Source: Abditibacteriaceae bacterium
Lineage (GTDB): Bacteria > Armatimonadota > Abditibacteriia > Abditibacteriales > Abditibacteriaceae
DNA length: 64,000 bases
Direction: 5' to 3'
NCBI GenBank assembly: GCA_019239895.1
Contig: JAFAZH010000016.1
Span: 1 to 64,000, forward strand
This document shows positions 39,392 to 47,926 of the stretch, piece by piece; within the stretch, counting starts at the first letter, position 1; each line of letters opens with the position of its first letter. The position numbers and the translations under genes were made by a program. The notes beneath the pieces were generated by a model. The model was not told the DNA's origin. It did not search any database and worked only from the letters and a program-made list of their open reading frames with translations.

Positions 39392-40264
39392 ATGTCTACC
39401 AATTACATTCGCTACAATGACGGCAGCAGTAACCCACCACGCCTGCGTGTGGGGCATTCGCTCTGGTCACTGATCAAGCTGCCGATGAATGCCGAGACGG
39501 AATGGACACTGGATGAAAAGTTTAGTCGCGTCAAAGAAGCTGGTTTTGAAGCAGTAGAGTGCTGGTTGGATGACAGTAACGAGCAAGAGGTCAAAGCGGC
39601 TCTGGATCGTCACGGCTTGCGTTTGGTGCTGGGGCATCGGCCTTTTAAGCTGGAAGATACGAGGGCTACGGTCGAGCGTGCGGTGCGGTTGGGGGCTGAC
39701 TTTATCTTTGCGCAACCCGCAAATGCCTATGCGCCGCTGGAAACTGTCGTGGACATTATCCGTGATGGCCTCAGTCTGGCTCACGACAGGGGTATTCCGA
39801 TGTTTGTGGAAGTTCACCGTAACAATTTTACGGAGAATATCCCACAAACGATAGAACTGATTGAAAAGGTTCCTGACATTCGTTTTACCGGGGACTTATC
39901 GCACTTCGTGGTGGTAGGCGAGTTCTACGGTTGGCCCGATGAGGGTGCGGCTAATCGCATGATGCCGATTCTAGAGCGCACTTCGCACCTGCATGGGCGC
40001 ATTTCTAATGGGGAGGCGGTGCAAGTGGATGTGGGCGATGGCAGCGGCCAAACCGCGCAGTTCTTCGTGGAGTTGTGGTCTATTGCCATGCGCCACTGGC
40101 TCCAAGGCGCTGGCCCCGGCGACGTGTTCCCTTTCACCAGCGAATTAGGCCCACCTCGCTATGCCATTACCTTACCCGATGGCAGCGAATTTAGTGATCG
40201 CTGGGAGCAAAGTCTGGTCATGAAGCGGCTGGCCGAACAAGCCTGGGAGAAGGCACAAAGTTGA
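39392..40264 (+). CDS. Sugar phosphate isomerase/epimerase (xylose isomerase-like TIM barrel)
   Basis: A 290-residue protein with CAGGAG upstream. The AP-endonuclease-2/xylose-isomerase-like barrel is suggested by EAGFEAVECWLDD, FVEVHRNNF (metal-binding Glu), FTGDLSHF (Asp and His) and HLHGRISNG (His). These are the usual metal ligands of the family. The exact sugar is unknown; neighbours in other genomes handle inositol or rare sugars. Palindromic element E begins 6 bp after its stop. Confidence 0.82.
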   Translation: MSTNYIRYNDGSSNPPRLRVGHSLWSLIKLPMNAETEWTLDEKFSRVKEAGFEAVECWLDDSNEQEVKAALDRHGLRLVLGHRPFKLEDTRATVERAVRLGADFIFAQPANAYAPLETVVDIIRDGLSLAHDRGIPMFVEVHRNNFTENIPQTIELIEKVPDIRFTGDLSHFVVVGEFYGWPDEGAANRMMPILERTSHLHGRISNGEAVQVDVGDGSGQTAQFFVELWSIAMRHWLQGAGPGDVFPFTSELGPPRYAITLPDGSEFSDRWEQSLVMKRLAEQAWEKAQS

Positions 40265-40269
40265 ATTAG

Positions 40270-40391
40270 AACCACGAATGGACACGAGTAAATGCGAATG
40301 ATGCTGGATACAAGATGCTGGATGCTCGATTTTCTATCCTCGATCTTCTATCCTCAAAACAATTCGCGTTTATTCGTGTCCATTCGTGGTT
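40270..40391. repeat. Palindromic element E (122 bp)
   Basis: Terminal 30-bp inverted repeats (40270-40299 and 40362-40391; AACCACGAATGGACACGA core) differ at two positions, and both differences are G-U pairs in plus-strand RNA. The inner part contains ATGCTGGATACAAGATGCTGGATG-type sequence (40301-40324), which recurs in inverse orientation at 52471-52494, plus short ATCTTCTATCCTC repeats. It starts 6 bp after a stop and ends 8 bp before the TTG tentatively used as the next gene's start. Confidence 0.85.
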
Positions 40392-40399
40392 AAATTTTC

Positions 40400-41527
40400 T
40401 TGAGGGAGCAGGTTATTAGCGCGTTCTTTACGTTGATTGAAGTCATCATTGGGGCGTGGGCCGTTGGGGTTGCGCTCTTTGACGTTTTCCAGTCTATCGT
40501 CGTGCCGCGTATGACGGCGCGAAGCTTCCGCATTTCGCCGCTGCTGGTGCGCAACCTATGGGCTTTGTGGCGACGGCTGGGGCAGCAGATGGCAATGGGA
40601 GAAAAACAAGAAGACTTCCTGGGGTCTTTCGCACCGCTGGCCCTGGTGTTTCTCATCGCAGCGTGGGTTACGACTTTAATTTTTGGCTATGGGCTGCTCT
40701 TGTACGCGCTGAAGTCGCAAATTAGACCATCACCTGACAATTTAGCAACAGCTTTTTATCTGGCGGGCACATCACTCCTCACCATAGGCTTTGGCGACTT
40801 AGTGGCAGTGGGCACTCTTGCCCGTTTTGTGCTACTCACGGCAGCGGCTTCCGGCCTGGCAGTCGTGGCACTGGGCATTTCCTTTATGTTCACACTGCAT
40901 GGCTCATTTCAAAAGCGCGAGGTGCAGGTATTAACTCTCGACTCACGGGCAGGCACCCCACCATCGGGCGTAACGATGCTGGAAACTTTTTGCAAATATG
41001 ACATGATGGATAGCCTGCCCGCTACTTTCGCGGCCTGGGAAGTCTGGTCAGCAGAAATTCTGGAAAGTCACCGTGCCTTCCCCTTGCTTTATTATTTTCG
41101 CTCCTCTCATGATAGCGAGTCGTGGGTCGGCTCGCTGGGTGCAGTCTTAGATGCCGCCACCCTCGTGCTCACCACCATTGAAGCTGGCCCGAAAGGTGCC
41201 GCTAAAATGATGTATGGGTTGGGCAGCCATGCGGTGCTCGACTTAGCGCATTTTCTGAACCTCAAGCATGATAATGAGCCAGGAGTTGAACGTCTAGAAT
41301 TTGAGCTGGCTCGGCAGCGATTGGCGCGTGCTGGCTATAAAGTGAGTGACGATGAAGAGTCATGGCAGGAGTTCCAGAAGCTGCGTGGGGTCTATGCCGC
41401 TCCGCTCAATGCAATGGCTCGCCACTTTATCATTCCGCCCTCTCAATGGATTGGAGACCGTTCCAGTGTCGCCCACCTACACCAGCACGCCAAGCAAATT
41501 CATCAAGAACAAGTTAAAGCCGCTTAA
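40400..41527 (+). CDS. Two-TM potassium channel-like protein
   Basis: About 375 residues. A helix at the N-terminus (LIEVIIGAWAVGVALFDVFQ), a second at about 72-98 and the pore loop with selectivity filter TIGFGD (K+ channels have TxGYGD or TxGFGD), then an inner helix (LTAAASGLAVVALGISFMF). A soluble domain of about 200 residues follows. The start is unclear: TTG at 40400 has no ribosome binding site and lies next to palindromic element E, while an in-frame ATT at 40415 has AGGGAG about 6 nt upstream. No ATG lies in this region. Confidence 0.8.
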   Translation: MREQVISAFFTLIEVIIGAWAVGVALFDVFQSIVVPRMTARSFRISPLLVRNLWALWRRLGQQMAMGEKQEDFLGSFAPLALVFLIAAWVTTLIFGYGLLLYALKSQIRPSPDNLATAFYLAGTSLLTIGFGDLVAVGTLARFVLLTAAASGLAVVALGISFMFTLHGSFQKREVQVLTLDSRAGTPPSGVTMLETFCKYDMMDSLPATFAAWEVWSAEILESHRAFPLLYYFRSSHDSESWVGSLGAVLDAATLVLTTIEAGPKGAAKMMYGLGSHAVLDLAHFLNLKHDNEPGVERLEFELARQRLARAGYKVSDDEESWQEFQKLRGVYAAPLNAMARHFIIPPSQWIGDRSSVAHLHQHAKQIHQEQVKAA

Positions 41528-41566
41528 ACAGCATTCCGATTTAACCTCAGCACTTTCAGTTGTAAT

Positions 41567-42199
41567 CTACTCGCCCTTCATCTCCTGCCATTCCTCATAG
41601 CTCATACGCGGCATCTGGAACAGGTCGGTGGTGCGAGCATACCAGCCTGCGCCGTGCATCCGCCCGATGGCGTGCAATCGCTCGGTATTTACATAGAGCT
41701 TTTCAACATCTATCAGATCATCGCGGATGTGGAAATGCAGCACTTCACCGATGACCAGGCGATTGCGGCCAATCTCTAAAGTCGTGTACTCGCGGCATTC
41801 AAAGTTGATGGGCGATTCGGCCAGGCGAGGCGGCTTGACACCCACGGAAGCCACGGTCGTAAAGCCCGCAGCGGCCACCTCACTGGTGCCATGCGGAAAA
41901 TCCACCGCGCAAATGTTCATCTGCTCGGCCATTGATTCATCCACGATATTGACGACATATTCTCCCGTCTGGCGGATGTTTTGCGCTGTGTCTTTTGGAA
42001 TGTCGGGGTCACGGTCGCCAATGTTAATCACCAAGAGCGGTGGGTCGCTGCCCATCGCGTTGAAGAAGCTAAAAGGGGCCGCATTAAGCTGACCATCGGC
42101 TCGCATGGAAGTCACCAGAGCAATGGGGCGCGGCACCACTGTGCTGACCAGTAGTTTGTAGCGGTCGCGTGGCGAGATGGTGCTAAAGTCAATGTGCAT
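41567..42199 (-). CDS. Flavin reductase-like FMN-binding split-barrel protein
   Basis: A 210-residue protein with the flavin reductase-like fold: SPRDRYKLLVSTVVPRPIALVTS at the N-terminus, NAAPFSFFNAMGSDPPLL in the flavin-binding region and EYVVNIVDESM. It lacks obvious DNA-binding or export signals. Downstream of the mhq-like hydrolase and dioxygenase genes on the same strand (11-bp overlap with the hydrolase gene), it probably supplies reduced flavin or acts in the same quinone/aromatic detoxification route (inference). Confidence 0.88.
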   Translation of the reverse strand: MHIDFSTISPRDRYKLLVSTVVPRPIALVTSMRADGQLNAAPFSFFNAMGSDPPLLVINIGDRDPDIPKDTAQNIRQTGEYVVNIVDESMAEQMNICAVDFPHGTSEVAAAGFTTVASVGVKPPRLAESPINFECREYTTLEIGRNRLVIGEVLHFHIRDDLIDVEKLYVNTERLHAIGRMHGAGWYARTTDLFQMPRMSYEEWQEMKGE

Positions 42200-42836
42200 A
42201 AGAATTTCCCGTAAGTTGAGAGGTCAACCAGGCAGCGGCAGCCGCCACTTCCGGTTGACTCAATTGATGGCCACCGGGCTGCCATTGCACAGTCACTCCC
42301 GCCCCACATTCTTTTAAGAGGGCTGCTAAACGCTCGGTTTCCGCTTGCGGCACCATTGGGTCGAAGCGGCCTGCGCCGATAAACACTGACGTGCCAGAAA
42401 GGTCGGGCAATGGCTCTGGCACCAGGGGCACCATCGGATGAAAAAGCGCCGCGCCAGACAATACACCGGGCCGCAACAGCATCACACTGGCCGCAATGTT
42501 CGCCCCATTGGAATAACCGACCGCAATCACCCGTGCCACATCGAATCCATAGCTCTGCGCAGCAGCGGCCACAAATTCTGCCAGTTCATGGGTGCGCAGC
42601 TTCAAATCTTCCATATCGAAGACGCCTTCAGCCAGACGGCGAAAGAAGCGTGGCATTCCGTTTTCTGACACTTTACCACGCGGGCTGAGCAAGGCCGCCC
42701 CCGGAGCGAGAGCTTGCCCCAAAGGAACTAAATCGGCTTCACTGCCTCCGGTGCCATGCAGCAAGAGCAAAGTCGGCGCATCACTGCTTTGTGCCGGGAC
42801 AAATTCATGAATGAATCCTAAAGTATCCGTTGCCAT
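42189..42836 (-). CDS. Alpha/beta hydrolase (phospholipase/carboxylesterase, MhqD-like)
   Basis: From the ATG at 42836 (GGAGAAAG upstream) the product has 215 residues; a GTG at 42863 overlapping the upstream stop would add 9. LLLHGTGGSEAD is the oxyanion-hole region, VGYSNGANIA the nucleophile elbow (Ser), and FDPMVP and GGHQLS supply Asp and His. This matches the carboxylesterase/MhqD type. It is encoded between a ring-cleaving dioxygenase and a flavin reductase, the same company as in Bacillus mhq operons. MhqD itself helps resist methylhydroquinone. Confidence 0.88.
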   Translation of the reverse strand: MATDTLGFIHEFVPAQSSDAPTLLLLHGTGGSEADLVPLGQALAPGAALLSPRGKVSENGMPRFFRRLAEGVFDMEDLKLRTHELAEFVAAAAQSYGFDVARVIAVGYSNGANIAASVMLLRPGVLSGAALFHPMVPLVPEPLPDLSGTSVFIGAGRFDPMVPQAETERLAALLKECGAGVTVQWQPGGHQLSQPEVAAAAAWLTSQLTGNSYAH

Positions 42837-42859
42837 ATTTTCTCTTTCTCCTTGCTCGT

Positions 42860-43825
42860 TCACGCACTGCTTGAGGTGTTTATTGCATGGGGCAAACGCA
42901 GCGGGGGCAAAGCGCCTTCGATGCGCGAGCGATAGCTTTCCAACCAGGGCGGCAGCTTGAGATGGGTGCCCAATGTTTCAGGCGACTCATCCCAGGTAAA
43001 GCCCGGCGCATCCGTGGCAATTTCAAAGAGTATGCCGCCCGGCTCACGGTAATAAATGGAATGAAAATACTGGCGATCCATCACCGGGCTGACATTTAAG
43101 CCCCGCCGCACCAGCTCAGCACGCCAGGCTAATTGCGCGGCATCATCTGCCGCACGCCACGCGATGTGATGCACCGTGCCCGCGCCCATCAAGCCATGCG
43201 GCGCACCCGGTTGACAGACCACGTCCACCGTCGCTCCTGGCCCACCGTCACCAGCCGCATACCGAAAGCGGTTGCCCTCTTCCTGGAGCAAATGCAAGCC
43301 CATTGTTTCGGTCAACAACTTAGCTGTGCGCTCATAGCCTTCTTCACTCAACGTCGCACTATGAAAACCACGAATGGCGTGCTCCCCCGGCACTGGCCCG
43401 CCCGACCAGGCCAGTCGCTCATCGGGCGTGGCTGCGCCAATAAGTTCCAGCCATAATCCATCACCATCAGTAAAGCTCAACACGGGTTCCCCAAAGCGTG
43501 TGCTGGCATCGGTTTGCACCCCATGCTCTTTTAAGCGATCCTGCCAGTAGGAAAATGAACTTTGCGGAACGGAAAAGGAAGTCACACTCACCTGGCTGGT
43601 GCCAATGCGCCCGCGTTGCGCTCCAGGCCACGGAAAGAAAGTGAGAACGCTGCCAGGTTGTCCCAGAGCATCGCCATAATAGAAATGATAGGAACCGGGA
43701 TCATCAAAGTTAATGGTTATCTTCACCAGCCGCAAGCCCAGCACACCCGCATAAAAATCAAGATTCTGCTGGGGATCACTGGCAATGGCAGTAACATGGT
43801 GAATTCCCGCAATCGTTTTGGTCAT
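42860..43825 (-). CDS. Ring-cleaving dioxygenase (MhqO/MhqA-like, glyoxalase fold)
   Basis: A 321-residue enzyme with two vicinal-oxygen-chelate modules: IAGIHHVTAIASDPQQNLDFY and FYYGDALGQPGSVLTFFPWP at the start, GTVHHIAWRAADD and GGILFEIATDAPGF later. His and Glu ligands for Fe(II) are present (IHHVT, VHHIAW, FEIA). MhqO/MhqA proteins open hydroquinone rings. Its stop touches the next gene. With the hydrolase and flavin reductase genes it makes an mhq-like cluster for quinone stress. Confidence 0.9.
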   Translation of the reverse strand: MTKTIAGIHHVTAIASDPQQNLDFYAGVLGLRLVKITINFDDPGSYHFYYGDALGQPGSVLTFFPWPGAQRGRIGTSQVSVTSFSVPQSSFSYWQDRLKEHGVQTDASTRFGEPVLSFTDGDGLWLELIGAATPDERLAWSGGPVPGEHAIRGFHSATLSEEGYERTAKLLTETMGLHLLQEEGNRFRYAAGDGGPGATVDVVCQPGAPHGLMGAGTVHHIAWRAADDAAQLAWRAELVRRGLNVSPVMDRQYFHSIYYREPGGILFEIATDAPGFTWDESPETLGTHLKLPPWLESYRSRIEGALPPLRLPHAINTSSSA

Positions 43826-43843
43826 AACTTTCCACCTCTTGGC

Positions 43844-44314
43844 TTATGTGTTTTTTGACACACAAATATCAATCAGTTCTTCTGTGACTGTGATACGTGA
43901 TAAGTGCATCTCATACAGTTCCGTCACAACGGCAACAAACATTAACAATAAACCAACGACTAAGCTAATGGCACCCATAACACCAATGCGCTCGGCCCGC
44001 TCTGACAATATGACTGAGATAACAGTAGTCAAAAAGCAAAGCTGCGCCAGGGAGAGAGCAAAAATGGATAACCACATGAAGTGCAGGCGACGTTGAAAAA
44101 TCAACAATTGCACTTTGAGGTTGCTGCGCCGGGCTTCATCTGTGGCCGCGTTGCGATATTCCATCGCCAGGCTGCGCATTTGATTCGAGATGCTGATATG
44201 TTTCGAGGTGTAGCCCGACAGCAAAATCGCCACTGCCGAGATCAGCACCACCGGAGCGACAGCGGCACTGATCAGGCTCATTAATCCCGAAGATGGCGCA
44301 TGAGTCATTGGCAT
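43844..44314 (-). CDS. DUF2721 membrane protein
   Basis: A 156-residue protein with TM helices at about 10-33 (LISAAVAPVVLISAVAILL), 77-100 (MWLSIFALSLAQLCFLTTVI) and 113-135. A cytosolic loop with NQMRSLAMEYR and RRSNLKVQLLIFQRRLHFM is characteristic of DUF2721. The function of the family is unknown. It sits 18 bp upstream of the dioxygenase gene on the same strand. Palindromic element C lies immediately ahead of its start. Confidence 0.82.
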   Translation of the reverse strand: MPMTHAPSSGLMSLISAAVAPVVLISAVAILLSGYTSKHISISNQMRSLAMEYRNAATDEARRSNLKVQLLIFQRRLHFMWLSIFALSLAQLCFLTTVISVILSERAERIGVMGAISLVVGLLLMFVAVVTELYEMHLSRITVTEELIDICVSKNT

Positions 44315-44320
44315 TTTGTT

Positions 44321-44468
44321 CCGGGCATTGAAATACCCGGCGGGAAGGCGGTCAAGCCGCCAAGCGTCCTGCCGGACGCCACAAAGCTACAGTTTTAAAC
44401 TCTTGTTGAGTGTGCCGTCCGAGAGGACGGTTGGCTTTAGCCTTCCTGCCGGGTATTTCAATGCCCGG
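44321..44468. repeat. Palindromic element C (148 bp)
   Basis: Terminal 28-bp inverted repeats (44321-44348 and 44441-44468) with one G-U mismatch carry the CGGGCATTGAAATACCCG hairpin. Internal hairpins are GGCGG-TCAAG-CCGCC, GCGTCC-TGCC-GGACGC and CCGTCC-GAGA-GGACGG, then TTGGCTTTAGCC. The layout matches A and B. On the minus strand it begins 8 bp after the stop of the YceI-like gene. Confidence 0.9.
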
Positions 44469-44475
44469 CTTCAAT

Positions 44476-45135
44476 CTACTTCCCCGTCCCCATCCCCGCA
44501 ATAGCCACATGAATCTGCACATCAGGGGCCACCAGCGGCGCGGGCATAGCAGGAGCAATACCATAATCACCGCGCTTGATTTTGAAGTTCGAGCGCAGAA
44601 TGAGCAAATCACCTTTAGCCATGCCCATGCTGCGATCCGCCACCTTGCCCGGCAAAAGTGTCGCTGTCACGGGTACAGTAATGCGCTTGGTAACACCGTG
44701 CAAAGCGAAATCGCCCGTTACATTGGCTGCAAAGACATTAGGAGCCGTAGTTTTCACGCTGGCGACTTTTAGAATGTTGAAGCTAATCTTAGGGTATTTC
44801 TTGGTATCCAAGCCCTTATCACTCTGCGCCGCCTGGGTGTACATCTTATTCACAAACTGTAGGGTCGTGGCGTCCGCCGTAATTTTACCCGTTAATGCCT
44901 GCGGGTTTTTGGGATCAAAGCGCACGGTGCCTGCTATCCCATGTGCTAAGCCGGTGGATGGCTCTAAAAGTGAGTCGAGGGTGACATCAATGACATTAAC
45001 CCCTTTGGGGTCTTCAAAGTTAAAGGTTTGGGGAGCCGCTTGCACGTTTCCTGCACCCACACTCGCCACACCAACAGCAAGGCCCATCAGGTAAATAGCA
45101 CCCTTAGAAGTTAAACGACGATTCATCTGTTTCAT
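44476..45135 (-). CDS. YceI-like secreted lipid-binding protein
   Basis: About 219 residues from the ATG at 45135 (GAGGAAA upstream). A signal peptide (IYLMGLAVGVASVGAGNVQA) is followed by a YceI-type lipocalin-like beta barrel with TVRFDPKNPQALTGKITADA, KYPKISFNILKV and GDFALHGVTKRITVPVT. YceI proteins bind isoprenoid or fatty-acid ligands in the periplasm. It lies downstream of the MarR gene on the same strand, which may regulate it. The end adjoins palindromic element C. Confidence 0.87.
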   Translation of the reverse strand: MKQMNRRLTSKGAIYLMGLAVGVASVGAGNVQAAPQTFNFEDPKGVNVIDVTLDSLLEPSTGLAHGIAGTVRFDPKNPQALTGKITADATTLQFVNKMYTQAAQSDKGLDTKKYPKISFNILKVASVKTTAPNVFAANVTGDFALHGVTKRITVPVTATLLPGKVADRSMGMAKGDLLILRSNFKIKRGDYGIAPAMPAPLVAPDVQIHVAIAGMGTGK

Positions 45136-45219
45136 AAAAATTTCCTCTGTATTTAGCAAACACAACTCTTATAGATCAACATGTTGTCTTCACAACTTTG
45201 AAAATCTGACTTTTACCAG

Positions 45220-45756
45220 CTAGTTTTCAACCTTCTTAGTACGCTTTGGCTTAGATTCTTTTGCCTTGCCTCCATCACCTTCCTTTACATCGCTCCTAGG
45301 TGCATCATTTATTTGCTGCAAACCTAACTTGCGACATAATCGCCCCAGTTCTTCTTGCTCGTTAGCAGTTAAAACACTCATCTCCTGCACAATGCTGGAA
45401 ACATGATGAGGGAATTGGGTGCTAATCAATTTTTCTCCCGTCCTCGTTAGGTAGACTGTGATGAAGCGGCGATCCTCGCTGCTACGTTCACGGCGCACCA
45501 GTTTACGCTTTTCCAGATTGTCCACCACCAGAGTGATGTTGCCGCCACTCTTCAGCAACTTGGTGCCTAGTTCGCTCTGACACATTGGCCCCAAATGGTA
45601 GAGCACTTCTAAAACTCCAAACTGGCTCCAGGTCAATCCGGCTTCCGTAAACTGCGGCTGAAGCCGTGCTGCCAGGGAGTCCACCGCACGCAACAACTTA
45701 ATGTAGGTGTTGAGTGCTCTCTGCTCTTGAGCATTACCTTGATGGCGAGTTGGCAT
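45220..45756 (-). CDS. MarR-family transcription regulator
   Basis: A 178-residue regulator. Winged-helix core: LTWSQFGVLEVLYHLGPMCQSELGTKLLKSGGNITLVVDNLEKRKLVRRER and the wing EDRRFITVYLTRTGEKL. A Lys-rich tail follows. MarR proteins often repress detoxification genes and release DNA on binding phenolics or quinones, which fits the nearby mhq-like cluster and the YceI gene (inference; B. subtilis MhqR is a MarR protein). The promoter has a good TTGACA and AT-rich half-sites. Confidence 0.93.
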   Translation of the reverse strand: MPTRHQGNAQEQRALNTYIKLLRAVDSLAARLQPQFTEAGLTWSQFGVLEVLYHLGPMCQSELGTKLLKSGGNITLVVDNLEKRKLVRRERSSEDRRFITVYLTRTGEKLISTQFPHHVSSIVQEMSVLTANEQEELGRLCRKLGLQQINDAPRSDVKEGDGGKAKESKPKRTKKVEN

Positions 45757-45782
45757 ATTAATTCAATATTAAACTATTTAAC

Positions 45783-45811
45783 ATTAAAGTATAAATTCAA
45801 AACCTTGTCAA
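45783..45811 (-). promoter_or_regulatory. Predicted promoter of the MarR gene
   Basis: On the minus strand TTGACA (45806-45811) and TTTAAT (45783-45788) are separated by exactly 17 bp. The following AT-rich stretch to the start codon repeats TTTAAT and TTAATATT half-sites, a plausible MarR autoregulation site. Confidence 0.65.
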
Positions 45812-45843
45812 GAGCCTTTGTTAGTGAAACTTAAATCTGCTCC

Positions 45844-47799
45844 TTAGCCACCGACGTGGACGGCGGGACGACGATGCGGGTCTGGCTCCGCCTGACGCAA
45901 TACTTCGCGGGTGACCGGGGCTATATCACCACGACCGGATAACAGGTAGGTAATCAGGTGCAGGAATGGATTGCCTTCACCCCAGGCAAAATAGACGTGG
46001 GGAATCTTGCCCGTCATATCACGGATATGCAACAACAGGGCTGCAATGGCATTGGGCACAGTCGAACTCTCCACGCGCAACACTTCGTAGCCGTCGCGTT
46101 CTTCGCCCCGCACTTCCAGGACATCGGCAAACTCCGAGGGATCGCAAACTGTGACTTCCAAAAACAGCACCGGATGTTCCGGCGGCATGTGGTTATCTTC
46201 ACGCATCTCGCGTTCTTTGTCGGCATATTCTGCCGCGTCACGCTCATTCGGCTCATTGGCAATAATGCAGAGTTCATGGGTTGTTGCCGCTGCTTGCTCG
46301 ATAAAGCGTTGCGCTGTTTCATCCATTTCAATCCGCTCGGTGCGCAGTTCTGTGGAACGATAGATGCGCGAAACCAGGGAAACGATAATAATGCCGCCAA
46401 TAAAAAAGGCGGCAATTTTAATTCCTTCGGGACGCTCGTGGACATTGATAATGGTGGTGTAGATGAACACCAGAGCAATCAGGCCATACGCATAAACCGC
46501 TGAACCTGCTCCCTTTTCGCGCACGGAGAGGGTCACAGCGATAGCGGCTGAACTCATCAGCACTAAGACACCTGTGGCATAAGCGCCGCCCTGCGCGTTC
46601 ACATCGGCTTTAAAGATGATAGTGACAGCGAAGGCAATAACGGTAAAAACGATCACGAGGGGGCGCGTGGCTGCGGCCCAGTCGGGAGCCATGCCATACC
46701 GTGGCAAGTACCGGGGCACAATGTTTAGCAGTCCCGCCATTGCCGAGGCCCCAGCAAACCAGAGAATCAGAATCGTGCTAACATCATAGACCGTGCCAAA
46801 GCTATTGCCCAGGTATTGATGCGCTAAATAAGCCAATGCGCGGCCACTCGCTTTGCCACCATCTTGAAATTCTGCGGGGGGAATCAAAAGAGTTGTCACA
46901 ATGCTGCTGGTGATGAGGAACACGCTCATAATCAGCGCGGCGGTCAGGAGCATTCGGCGCGTATTACGAATGCGGCCCACTGGTTGCTCACGGGTATCCC
47001 CGGCTTCCCCTTTCACCAGGGGCATGACAGCAACTCCGGTTTCAAATCCCGAAAGCCCCAGGGCTAATTTAGGGAAAAGCAACAGGGCGATAGCAATCAT
47101 CATAAAAGGATTGCCATGCACTCCTGGCGCGGCAAAGAGGGCATTCTTCCAGGCCGGAATCGCCTGGGGGTGAGTCATCACTTCATAGATGCCCCGCGCC
47201 ATTACGACCAAGTTCAAGGACAGATAGACACCCACCAGAGCGACAGCAATACCAATCGCTTCTTTAAAGCCCTTGAGAAAAATACCGCCTAAGAGGGCTA
47301 TGAGAAAAAGCGTCACCGCCATGTTGTGGTGCAGGAATGCGGGGACAAAAGGATTCTCCACCAGGTGCTCCGTGGCATCCGCAGCAGAAAGGGTAATCGT
47401 GATAATAAAGTCGGTGGCCGCAAACCCAATCAGGCAAAGCACAAAGAGCTTACCTTTCCACCAGGTCAGTAAATGCTCCAACATCGCCACCGAGCCTTCA
47501 CCATTGGGGCTTTTGGACGAGACATAGTTGTAAATTGGCAATGCACCAAAGAGGGTCAGCAAAACGAGAATAAGGGTCGCAATCGGCGAGAGGGCACCGG
47601 CTGCCAGTGCCGCAATACCGGGCTGATAGCCAAGCGTGGAGAAATAATCCACCCCGGTCAGACACATCACCTGCCACCAGGCATGTTGGTGATGCGTCTC
47701 TTTGGTATGAGGCCCTTCCGCATGGGGCAAATGCCCTTCTAACAACCAACGTTTAAAAGAGCTATGGGAATGCTGCGGCGTCACGGCCATGTCTGCCAT
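45844..47799 (-). CDS. APC-superfamily permease with C-terminal cytosolic domain
   Basis: A 651-residue transporter. The N-terminal 480 residues have about 12 hydrophobic helices ([61 protein letters not shown]), and the [19 protein letters not shown] opening is typical of one APC branch of amino-acid or potassium transporters. The last 170 residues are hydrophilic ([16 protein letters not shown] onwards) and contain ACT-free, unassigned sequence. The substrate is unknown. A putative regulatory role of the tail is inference. It is transcribed alone between the MarR and DUF4091 genes. Confidence 0.8.
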   Translation of the reverse strand: MADMAVTPQHSHSSFKRWLLEGHLPHAEGPHTKETHHQHAWWQVMCLTGVDYFSTLGYQPGIAALAAGALSPIATLILVLLTLFGALPIYNYVSSKSPNGEGSVAMLEHLLTWWKGKLFVLCLIGFAATDFIITITLSAADATEHLVENPFVPAFLHHNMAVTLFLIALLGGIFLKGFKEAIGIAVALVGVYLSLNLVVMARGIYEVMTHPQAIPAWKNALFAAPGVHGNPFMMIAIALLLFPKLALGLSGFETGVAVMPLVKGEAGDTREQPVGRIRNTRRMLLTAALIMSVFLITSSIVTTLLIPPAEFQDGGKASGRALAYLAHQYLGNSFGTVYDVSTILILWFAGASAMAGLLNIVPRYLPRYGMAPDWAAATRPLVIVFTVIAFAVTIIFKADVNAQGGAYATGVLVLMSSAAIAVTLSVREKGAGSAVYAYGLIALVFIYTTIINVHERPEGIKIAAFFIGGIIIVSLVSRIYRSTELRTERIEMDETAQRFIEQAAATTHELCIIANEPNERDAAEYADKEREMREDNHMPPEHPVLFLEVTVCDPSEFADVLEVRGEERDGYEVLRVESSTVPNAIAALLLHIRDMTGKIPHVYFAWGEGNPFLHLITYLLSGRGDIAPVTREVLRQAEPDPHRRPAVHVGG

Positions 47800-47926
47800 A
47801 CAACCTCCGATTTAAGGTGTGTTAGAGTGGCAACTTGCGCCCTCTTAGAGCATAATGTGGGCCAAACTGATAACCTGCCTGTCGAGCTCTAGTAAAGATA
47901 AGGGATGCGCTGAACCAAGACATCCC

